A stretch of DNA of 64,000 nt from Paenibacillus aceris (lineage in GTDB: Bacteria > Bacillota > Bacilli > Paenibacillales > NBRC-103111): positions 264,414-328,413 of the forward strand of contig NZ_JAGGKV010000007.1 in the NCBI RefSeq assembly GCF_017874035.1, in the 5' to 3' direction. Positions 8,674 through 15,874 of this stretch are shown here, piece after piece (position 1 is the stretch's first letter; every line of letters starts with the position of its first letter). The translations under genes were made by a program, and so were the position numbers. The notes beneath the pieces were generated by a model. It searched no databases and was not told the origin of the DNA. It was given only the letters and a program-made list of their open reading frames with translations.

Positions 8674-9879
8674 ATGAGGAGGGCGCACACCGTGCAGGCT
8701 AAAGATAGCAGGATTCCGCTGAGACATGAAGTACGTCCATTCTTCCAGCCCATACTATCTCTTCAGACGCAGGAAATTATCGGCTACGAGACGTTGGGCA
8801 GGAGAATTCGGGAGGGAAACGTCGAAAGCTTGGGTCCTTTTTTCAAAAATCCTGATATCCCGGAAGATGTGCAGCTTCTTATCGATCGACACCTAAGGGA
8901 GCGGGCCATTGAACAGCTTGCTTCCACGAACGACGCAAGTTCATTATTTATTAACTTAAAACCGTCATGGATCTATCGGACCTATAAGCGCACAGGTGTG
9001 CTCCCAACGATTGAGCTATTACGGAAATATCATATAAATCCGGCACATATCGTGATTGAAATTACAGAAGAAGAGTTCACAGGAAAGCTTCATGAGCTTA
9101 CTCAGATTGTGGAACTGTATCGAGAATTCGGATGTACGATCGCGATAGATGATGTGGGCAGCGGATTTAGCAATTTTGATCGTATCGCCAGCTTACAGCC
9201 GAAAATATTGAAAATCGATCTAAATATACTGAAAAAAAGCGCCATTCACGCAGGCTATAAAGCATTGATGCAATCCTTCTCCGTCCTGGCGGCTCAAATG
9301 GGCGCCTCTCTGCTCGTGGAGGGAGTCGAAACCAAGCAGGAGCTGCACAGTGCGCTGCAAGTCGGTGCCAGGTATGTGCAAGGTTATCTCTTTTCGAAAG
9401 CGGAGCCGTACCTGCAGCACAAGGATGCTTTCAAGCCATTGCTAAAGGAAGAAATGAGTCTCTTCAGTCAAGGAGAATTTCAGCGGAACACCCACCTGTC
9501 GGTCATTCATCAAAACCTGGATGCGCTCACCCAGTCGGTTATTCGGATTTTAACGGCGGAAGACGCGGACCAGCTTATTGAACATTCGATCCATACCATG
9601 ACTGACAATTGTATACGGATCTACATATGCAGAGAAGACGGCTATCAAATTTCTTCCAACTATATCCGGAAAGACGATGCCTGGACCAAAGATGAGAGCT
9701 ATCGCGGAGCAAACTGGACGTGGCGTCCGTATTTCATCTCCAACATTCTCATGATGAACCTGCAAAAGCAAGGAATCTTATCGCAAGTATACACAGATTT
9801 GGATACCTCGCATCAGATTCAGACCTACTCCTGTGCGTGGGGTGTTGGGTATTATTTGTTTTTGGATTTGATGATATAG
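8674..9879 (+). CDS. EAL-domain protein, YkuI-like
   Basis: A protein of about 401 residues. The EAL domain keeps most catalytic positions: the signature reads ETL in GYETLGRR rather than EAL, then INLKPS (metal Asn), IEITEEEF, IDDVGSGFSNFDRI (the DDFGTG equivalent), LKIDL, VEGVET and YVQGYLFSKAEP. The C-terminal 130 residues look like the YkuI_C PAS-like domain (WRPYFISNILM, YTDLDT, YLFLDL). YkuI binds c-di-GMP with little hydrolysis reported, so a sensor role is as likely as phosphodiesterase. ATG 8674 has GGAGG at 6 bp; GTG 8692 also has AGGAGGG, so the start is one of these. The promoter at 8596-8624 excludes the longer frame. The C-terminus ends soon after LFLDL and seems slightly short. 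Confidence 0.8.
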   Translation: MRRAHTVQAKDSRIPLRHEVRPFFQPILSLQTQEIIGYETLGRRIREGNVESLGPFFKNPDIPEDVQLLIDRHLRERAIEQLASTNDASSLFINLKPSWIYRTYKRTGVLPTIELLRKYHINPAHIVIEITEEEFTGKLHELTQIVELYREFGCTIAIDDVGSGFSNFDRIASLQPKILKIDLNILKKSAIHAGYKALMQSFSVLAAQMGASLLVEGVETKQELHSALQVGARYVQGYLFSKAEPYLQHKDAFKPLLKEEMSLFSQGEFQRNTHLSVIHQNLDALTQSVIRILTAEDADQLIEHSIHTMTDNCIRIYICREDGYQISSNYIRKDDAWTKDESYRGANWTWRPYFISNILMMNLQKQGILSQVYTDLDTSHQIQTYSCAWGVGYYLFLDLMI

Positions 9880-9939
9880 GGGAGGGAGGAGGCACATTCT
9901 GTAACGAGGTATAGGTGCTTATCAGGTGTGGGAGATGTG

Positions 9940-10160
9940 TAGCAGGTGTGTGGCAGGGGGAAGATGAGGTGCAGCGGGAATACAGCAGGAATATAGCAGA
10001 GATATAGATGAGGTGTAGCAGAAGTACAGCAGAAGTACAGATGAGGCGTAGCAGGGGGAGCTGAGGTGCAGCGGGAATACAGCAGGAATATAGCAGAAAT
10101 ACAGATGAGGTATTGCAGAAGCACAGCAGAAGTACACCAGAAGCGCAACAGAAGTACCGC
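9940..10160. repeat. degenerate tandem minisatellite
   Basis: The region is built of variations on AGCAGAAATACAGATGAGGTG. One 36-bp segment (9965-10000) recurs exactly at 10062-10097, 97 bp away. Reading frames through it give only low-complexity peptides. No gene is seen between 9880 and 10888. Confidence 0.75.
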
Positions 10161-10176
10161 CTTAACCGTTGGTTTC

Positions 10177-10308
10177 GTTGTATAAAATACAACTTAAAGG
10201 CGATTTACGTCTTGTTATCCCCCTGTTCATTGTACAAAGTACAATTAAATTAACATAAATAGCTCGAAAATAGCGAATTTTAACCCACAGCGTTGCACTT
10301 TGTACAAC
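10177..10308. repeat. palindrome array, copy 1 (three units)
   Basis: There are three 17-bp palindromes of the form GTTGTAY-NNN-RTACAAC: GTTGTATAAAATACAAC at 10177-10193, ATTGTACAAAGTACAAT at 10229-10245, and GTTGCACTTTGTACAAC at 10292-10308. Start-to-start distances are 52 and 63 bp. A related array with four units is at 21797-21978, and linker sequences between units are also related (compare 10246-10291 with 21865-21909). Confidence 0.85.
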
Positions 10309-10314
10309 ATAGAG

Positions 10315-10355
10315 AAAGACCGTCAGGCATATTTAGCCTAGACGGTCTTTTTTTT
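10315..10355 (+). terminator. terminator-like hairpin closing palindrome array 1
   Basis: AAAGACCGTC (10315-10324) pairs with GACGGTCTTT (10341-10350), followed by a T-run. The same hairpin type closes the array at 21.9 kb. Confidence 0.8.
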
Positions 10356-10414
10356 GACACGTGATGGGGAGATACAAGTGACTCATAAATGCGTGACCTG
10401 CTCCCTCACAGTTA

Positions 10415-10595
10415 AGGGAACGACAGGGCGCTATTTTACCGAAAATAGCCATTTGATCCAACGTGAGGGAACTATGTTCCTCTATTTTGCCGTTTTGGTT
10501 AGAAACGGGCTCATTTCGCTGAAATAGGGCCCTGTAGTTCCACTAAAAATGTGAAAGCTCCGTTTTTCGCCTAAATAGCGGCCTGCAGTTCCCTT
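10415..10595. repeat. four-unit inverted repeat element, locus A
   Basis: Two direct units, AGGGAACGACAGGGCGCTAT (from 10415) and AGGGAACTATGTTCCTCTAT (from 10466), are followed by two inverted units ending at 10543 (GTAGTTCC core) and 10595 (GCAGTTCCC core). GGGAAC cores are at 10416 and 10467, and GTTCC cores at 10537 and 10588: 51 bp apart on each side, with 178 bp overall. The same architecture is at 33665-33847 and 45759-45943. Confidence 0.9.
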
Positions 10596-10771
10596 TTATA
10601 AAGTTGCCTCAAACCAATGCTCCGTTTAGAGAACGAGGTCGCACCTCCTTGTAAACACAAGGGCCTGCGTGGACTCGCACACGGTTCAAACACGGATCAA
10701 GGACGATTCAACACGGTTCAAGCAAATTCCGCTAGTGGAACAATGCGTCCGCCGCTACTATGACAGTTGCC

Positions 10772-10888
10772 TGCATCTACAGTGTCCACCAAGTCTGTCG
10801 CATCCACCGCATCCGCCGAGACCACAGCGTCCACCAAGACTACCGCATCCACTGAGACCTCAGCATCCATCGAGTCCAGCACGGCCTA
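10772..10888. repeat. codon-phased imperfect tandem repeat downstream of the SNF2 gene
   Basis: Degenerate repeats of GCATCCACCGAGACC-like blocks. On the minus strand they are in frame with the SNF2 gene beyond its two consecutive TAG codons (10891-10886) and would encode a run of VDAVV-like repeats up to a TGA at 10720-10718. Confidence 0.6.
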
Positions 10889-13762
10889 CTACGCCTCCAC
10901 CCACTCGCGCCGCAGCGAGAACAAGTCCCGCAGCTCGTCGGTCGACAGCTCGGTGATCCAGTTCTCGCCGGAGCCGACGATCTGCTGGCTCAGGCCGAGC
11001 TTGCGCTCGATCATCTCGTCGATGCGCTCTTCCAGCGTGCCGAGCGTGACGAACTTGTGCACCTGCACATGGCGTGTCTGCCCAATACGGAAGGCACGGT
11101 CCGTCGCTTGGTTCTCGACGGCGGGATTCCACCAGCGATCATAGTGGAACACATGATTCGCCGCCGTCAGATTCAGCCCGATGCCCCCGGCCTTCAGCGA
11201 AAGAATGAACACATTGCGCTGCTCCTCCGCCGGCCGGTCATCAGTGTCCTGGAAGTGCGCGATCATGTCATCGCGCCCGGTTTTGGTTGTTCCGCCATGC
11301 AGGAACAGCACGGTCTCGCCCAGCTCCTGCTGCAGCACATGCTGAAGCAGGTTGCCGGTCTCGACAAATTGCGTGAAGATCAAGCATTTGTCGCCTTCCT
11401 GGCGCAGCTCCTGCACCATCTCCAGCAGGCGCTCGAGCTTGTTCGAACGTCCGCTCCACGGTGCGGACAGCCCTTCCTTAAGCAGCAAAGCAGGGTGGTT
11501 GCACACCTGTTTGAGCTTCGTCAGCGCAGCAAGGATGAGTCCGCGCCGCTCCATCGCGGAGAGTGTATCCAGCCGGTCGAACATGTCCTGGATATAATTT
11601 TCGTATAACGAGCCCTGCTCGGCGGTCAGCGAAATGAACGTTTTGGACTCGTTCTTTTCCGGCAGATCCAGCTGAATTGCAGGATCTTTCTTCTCGCGGC
11701 GCAGCAGGAACGGGCGGATCAGCCTCTGAACCTTGCCGATGATCTCGGTGTCGCGCGTTTTCTCGATCGCATTCACGTAGCGATGCGTAAATTCGCGCAC
11801 CGTGCCGAGATAACCCGGATTCGCGAAATCGAAGATCGACCACAGCTCCGTGAGCCGATTCTCGATTGGTGTACCCGTTAACGCAATGCGATGGTACCCG
11901 TTCAGACGGCGGATGGCCGAGGCTTGCTTCGTATAGGCATTTTTTATATTTTGCGCTTCGTCCAGACAAATGGAGTTCCAGGCAATACCGCCAAGTTCCG
12001 CTTCATCCAGATGGGAAAGCGTATAAGAGGTCAGTATTAAATCAACTTTGCCAACCGCTTCCGTAAAGGCAGCACCTTTTAAACGCTGAGGTCCATAGTG
12101 CAAATGCACTTTCAGCGAAGGGGCGAAACGCTTCAGCTCCATCTGCCAGTTACCGAGGACAGAGGTTGGACAGATGAGCAGCGAAGGCGCGTCAGGCTGC
12201 TCGGTCTCTTTGACGGTGAGTAAATAGGTAATCCATTGGATCGTTTTGCCGAGCCCCATGTCATCGGCTAAACAGCCGCCGAGGCCGAAGCGCCGCAGGA
12301 ACAACAGCCATGAGATGCCGTCGACCTGATAGTGGCGCAGCGAGCCTTGAAAGCTTGGCGGCGGCTCCACCGTAGGAATCGCAGCCGTCTGTGTCAGCTG
12401 ATCGACCATGTGACGCAGCTGTTCATTCAGCTCGACTTCCATCTCGATGTAGCGCATCGCATCGGGGTCATCCTCTTCAGGAAGCAGTCCCGCTGCATCG
12501 CCGGCGAAATGGAGCTCCAGCACATCGCGGAAGGAGAGGCCTTGCTTCTTCTGCACCTGTTTCATGATTTGCTCGACTTGCGCCATGAATTTCGGATCGA
12601 GCTGTATCCAGTTGCCGCGAATTTGGATCAGCTTGCGCTTCTCCTCCAGCAGCAGACGGAATTCCTCTTCCGTCAGCTCCAAATCGCCCACAGCCAGCTT
12701 CCAGTCGAACTGCATCAGCTGGGTCAGCCCGAACATCGTCTCCCGTCCCGAACCGACGGAAGACTTGATCTTCGCGCGCAGCTTCGGCTTCATCTTGCGG
12801 ATGCGATCCCACCAGGCCGGGAGGAACACACTTGTCCCGGCCTCCACGAGCCGCACGCTTCCCTCTGCGAGGAAGCGCCAAGCCTCCTCCTCCGTCAGCG
12901 TCTGACGGAGAGCGCCTTCGCCCGCATCCAGCCAGGGCAGGATGCGCACCCATTTGGCCGCGTCACGTTCGACGCGGCTCAGCTCCGGCTGCCACGCCTC
13001 CGGCAGCGGCAGTTCGCCCGCCACCGGCTCGCCGGTGGGCGTCACCGTGCGCAGCACGTCCGGCGCAAGCCGGTCCTGCAGCAGGATGCGCAGCTTCCAG
13101 CCTGCGCCGTGCGCCAGGTCCGGCTCTGCGAGCTGCAGGCACGTGCGCATCGGCGACCGGTCCTGGCGCCAGCCAATGGCGACGAGCCAATCCTCTTCGT
13201 CGAGCCAGAGATCGGCTGCGAGTTCACCGCGGCGCATGAGCGGGTACGCGGACTCAAGCTTGCGCAGATTGTCTTTCATGATGCCGTCCGCGTCCACCCA
13301 TTCGGGGATGAGCGCATGAATCCAGCGGGAGACGGCTGGCGATTCCAGAGACTGCAAGTCGGTTGGAAGCTGCAGCTTCCAACCGATCTCGCCCGCTTTC
13401 CATTTCTCATAATCCGGCATGAAGCTTCCGGATGCCAATGCCTCACGAACCGCAGGTGCTAATCGAATGAAATCCGCACAATCCTGATGCCAGCTAAGCT
13501 GCAGATGCTGCACAGGCTGGGGATCGCTGAAATAATCGAGCGCCTCTAGCGGCTGCAGCTCGATGCCTTCGCGATTTTGCCATTCGCTCGGCTCCATGAA
13601 GGTGCCGTAGAAGGAAGCTCGGTGCCAGGCAAAGAGCATATTTTTCAAATCAAGGGCGTCCCAAATGCCGCCGTTCTCGCGGGATCCCCAAAGGAACAAG
13701 GAACCGCTGGGGAGGGAGCTTACATGAACCGTCAGCGCGCTGGTTTCGATCATCGAATCCAT
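10889..13762 (-). CDS. SNF2-family helicase/ATPase
   Basis: A 957-residue DEAD/DEAH superfamily 2 protein of the bacterial SNF2 group. The N-terminal 450 residues carry a SNF2-associated domain of unknown role. The ATPase core has motif I DDMGLGKTIQW, motif II DEAQNIKN (DEAQ in place of DEAH), motif III LTGTPIENRLTELWSIFDF, motif V SLKAGGIGLNLT and motif VI QATDRAFRIGQ. Such proteins translocate on double-stranded DNA and remodel DNA-protein complexes; the bacterial substrate is mostly unknown. Its start overlaps the end of the SWIM-domain gene by 13 bp, which makes the pair an operon. Two consecutive TAG codons end it, followed by an in-frame repeat region. GC content in the middle (about 12.8-13.2 kb) is clearly higher than in neighbouring genes. 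Confidence 0.9.
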   Translation of the reverse strand: MDSMIETSALTVHVSSLPSGSLFLWGSRENGGIWDALDLKNMLFAWHRASFYGTFMEPSEWQNREGIELQPLEALDYFSDPQPVQHLQLSWHQDCADFIRLAPAVREALASGSFMPDYEKWKAGEIGWKLQLPTDLQSLESPAVSRWIHALIPEWVDADGIMKDNLRKLESAYPLMRRGELAADLWLDEEDWLVAIGWRQDRSPMRTCLQLAEPDLAHGAGWKLRILLQDRLAPDVLRTVTPTGEPVAGELPLPEAWQPELSRVERDAAKWVRILPWLDAGEGALRQTLTEEEAWRFLAEGSVRLVEAGTSVFLPAWWDRIRKMKPKLRAKIKSSVGSGRETMFGLTQLMQFDWKLAVGDLELTEEEFRLLLEEKRKLIQIRGNWIQLDPKFMAQVEQIMKQVQKKQGLSFRDVLELHFAGDAAGLLPEEDDPDAMRYIEMEVELNEQLRHMVDQLTQTAAIPTVEPPPSFQGSLRHYQVDGISWLLFLRRFGLGGCLADDMGLGKTIQWITYLLTVKETEQPDAPSLLICPTSVLGNWQMELKRFAPSLKVHLHYGPQRLKGAAFTEAVGKVDLILTSYTLSHLDEAELGGIAWNSICLDEAQNIKNAYTKQASAIRRLNGYHRIALTGTPIENRLTELWSIFDFANPGYLGTVREFTHRYVNAIEKTRDTEIIGKVQRLIRPFLLRREKKDPAIQLDLPEKNESKTFISLTAEQGSLYENYIQDMFDRLDTLSAMERRGLILAALTKLKQVCNHPALLLKEGLSAPWSGRSNKLERLLEMVQELRQEGDKCLIFTQFVETGNLLQHVLQQELGETVLFLHGGTTKTGRDDMIAHFQDTDDRPAEEQRNVFILSLKAGGIGLNLTAANHVFHYDRWWNPAVENQATDRAFRIGQTRHVQVHKFVTLGTLEERIDEMIERKLGLSQQIVGSGENWITELSTDELRDLFSLRREWVEA

Positions 13763-15342
13763 TTTCCTTTCTTAAGCTCTTCTTGGAAGGCACGCAAGCG
13801 TGAGAATTTATCCGCTAAACGATACACATAGTGCTCCCAGCGATCGTTCTGGCCTAGTTGTTTGTAAATGGCGTGGAGCTTCTTCAGAAGACGGACAGCG
13901 GTCTTGTAGGATGCTCTGTTTTTCTCCAAAACCGCCCGTTCCGCCGCTTGATGATATAGAGGAAGGAGCAGAGCTGCATCGTGCTCTTCAATAGCTTTCA
14001 GCTCCAACGTGTACAGGTTCAGTGGTGAAATACGGTTTGCAAGCTGTAAATCGACCCATTGGCGATACCGTTTTGTCTGCAGCAAATATGCCGTGTAATA
14101 GTAATACGAGCGAGGAAGCAGGGACTCCATGACCTGTACCCATTCGCTGTCGGAATCCAGATGTTTGGTCGTATCCAGCCAATATTGGCAAAAGGTTCGG
14201 AAATCATCGTGATTAGCCTGCGGAATGGACTTAAACAACCAACGAAGCCAAACCAGGACGTTGTTCCACTGTTGATCGTTGTAATAGTAATTCAGGTACA
14301 GGAAGTAGTCTTTCGCATGAGGATGAGCCAACTGCTCGAGCAGCTTGAAGGCGCTGTCCGTATCCTCCTGGATAATGTGAAAATGAGCTCTTGCCGCAAT
14401 CAGCACATCCTTCTTCTTAGCTAGAAGATCTTTTTTAGCAAGAAGGGCGTCCAGACGTTGAATCTCCTCTTTCTGCGCCCCCGTTTGACCGGACAGCTTC
14501 CACCAGATGAACCGGTACACAAATAGCCAGTCAATCGGGCTGTCTTTACCCTGCAGCGCGAATTCACCGAGCATTTTTAGCGTAGCAAGCATGTGTTTGG
14601 GCTCAGCCGTGAAGATGGCGTTCATATCCATCCCTTGCGCGAGTTCAACGAGCTTATCTTCGCAATTTTTTGCGGCGATTTTGCACCCGTTTTCGTGGTA
14701 ATAAGACAAGTAGGAGCTTTTGGTCTCTTGGTAAAATTGTTCGATTTTACGCATCATGAAAAGCACGATATGAAGCATGTAGATTTCGCGCATCGAGCTT
14801 TTCCAATCGGCTGCAAAACCCGGCAACGACTCCAGCGCAGAGTCATAAAATGTTTCAATGGAATGCTGATGCGAGATCGAAAATCCATGGAATCTTCCTT
14901 CGAAAAAACGATGCCAATCAGCAGGCAAAGCCTCTTCGGCAGGTTTGTTCGCCTTGGCGGCCTCTTTGCGTTCCTGTGCCGGGGAAGCGCCTCGTACGGG
15001 CTTTTTGCGAGCATATATTTGTTGCTTTAACTGTTGCAGCAGCAGCTCCGGCCGTCCATAAGGCGCGTACAAGCTGAAGAACGTGGCACCGATATGCTGG
15101 CAAAAGCCATCGAAAGAACAGCTGCATGAGCTGTCCGGAAAATGTTCCAAATTCACCGTCGTGTTGTGCAGTCTCTTGCCTGCAACCGTCGATTGAATGC
15201 TGGTGCCCTTCAGATCGATATCCGCCACGCGGCCTTTATGATAGTACTCCCAGCCCTGCTCCAGTACGGCAGCATCAAAATGCAGCGGGATCTGCTTGAT
15301 TAGGTAGTTCATTCGATTTTTGGGAATCTGCAGTTTCAGCAT
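13750..15342 (-). CDS. SWIM zinc-finger protein, partner of the SNF2 helicase
   Basis: A protein of about 530 residues. Near residue 75 it has CSCSFDGFCQHIGA, a CxCx(n)CxH SWIM zinc finger, a fold that binds DNA or protein. The rest is predicted helical and rich in Tyr/Trp/Leu, resembling TPR-like arrays (for example LNYYYNDQQWNNVLVWLRWL). SWIM proteins of this type are usually encoded immediately upstream of a SNF2 ATPase, as here with a 13-bp overlap, so a common complex is likely. ATG 15342 is preceded by GGAGGGTAGGAAAG; the two upstream Met codons lack a spaced ribosome binding site. Cellular role unknown; DNA repair or genome defence are guesses only. Confidence 0.8.
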   Translation of the reverse strand: MLKLQIPKNRMNYLIKQIPLHFDAAVLEQGWEYYHKGRVADIDLKGTSIQSTVAGKRLHNTTVNLEHFPDSSCSCSFDGFCQHIGATFFSLYAPYGRPELLLQQLKQQIYARKKPVRGASPAQERKEAAKANKPAEEALPADWHRFFEGRFHGFSISHQHSIETFYDSALESLPGFAADWKSSMREIYMLHIVLFMMRKIEQFYQETKSSYLSYYHENGCKIAAKNCEDKLVELAQGMDMNAIFTAEPKHMLATLKMLGEFALQGKDSPIDWLFVYRFIWWKLSGQTGAQKEEIQRLDALLAKKDLLAKKKDVLIAARAHFHIIQEDTDSAFKLLEQLAHPHAKDYFLYLNYYYNDQQWNNVLVWLRWLFKSIPQANHDDFRTFCQYWLDTTKHLDSDSEWVQVMESLLPRSYYYYTAYLLQTKRYRQWVDLQLANRISPLNLYTLELKAIEEHDAALLLPLYHQAAERAVLEKNRASYKTAVRLLKKLHAIYKQLGQNDRWEHYVYRLADKFSRLRAFQEELKKGKWIR

Positions 15343-15533
15343 GTGTGCTTTCCTACCCTCCGAGCGGTACATTCCTTCTTCCATAGTAACAGATTTTTTC
15401 CGAAATTGCCCATTTCCACAGTTTATGCCAAAGGGTATTTTTTTATCCGGGGTAAAATCGGTTAACCCTGCATTCCAACCTATAATATGATAAAGTGAAG
15501 ACAGAAGGTTAGCTACCGAAGGGAGACTTTATA

Positions 15534-15827
15534 ATGGGTATAAAATTCGGAAGAGAATATAAGGACATTGTCACGGATTTCGTGCGCGGAATTGAGATGG
15601 TTGACGGATTCTATGAGCTGCTGGAAATGAGCGCGGATGATTGGCAGGAGCTGGAGCAGGACGAACAGGAAGAATGCCTGCGTACGCTGGCCGACGATAT
15701 TTTTTACGGATTGGGAAGCAGTCCTGTGATGCAAATCGGCGTGGGCTCGGTTCGCCATGATCCGGGTAATCACGTGTTGAAGGTACATGACGGGGAAAAG
15801 CTCGTTTCGGTCATTTACTTGGTTTAA
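15534..15827 (+). CDS. small acidic protein of unknown function
   Basis: A 97-residue protein with a proper AAGGGAGA ribosome binding site and ATG. It is acidic in the middle (SADDWQELEQDEQEECLRTLADDIFYGLG), with a C-terminal part of probable beta strands (HVLKVHDGEKLVSVIYLV). No membrane helix, signal peptide or metal motif is seen. It lies 47 bp upstream of recQ on the same strand and could be cotranscribed with it. I do not recognise the family. Confidence 0.7.
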   Translation: MGIKFGREYKDIVTDFVRGIEMVDGFYELLEMSADDWQELEQDEQEECLRTLADDIFYGLGSSPVMQIGVGSVRHDPGNHVLKVHDGEKLVSVIYLV

Positions 15828-15874
15828 GCGAGATTGTGTTTTGAAGTGAGATAAAAGAAAGGTGTATACAAGCT

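Noticed and set aside
9749..10192. Minus-strand frames rich in Cys, Leu, Ser and Tyr
   Set aside because: Three overlapping frames all translate the minisatellite; none has a ribosome binding site or a non-repetitive core.
10767..11144. Plus-strand Ser/Thr/Ala-rich frame
   Set aside because: It reads the codon-phased repeat and then runs antisense into the SNF2 gene; no start signal.
12332..13462. A 376-codon plus-strand frame antisense to the SNF2 gene
   Set aside because: It is the reverse-strand shadow of a GC-rich coding region whose minus-strand product has clear helicase motifs; composition (Arg, Gln, Leu, His-rich) is typical of shadows.
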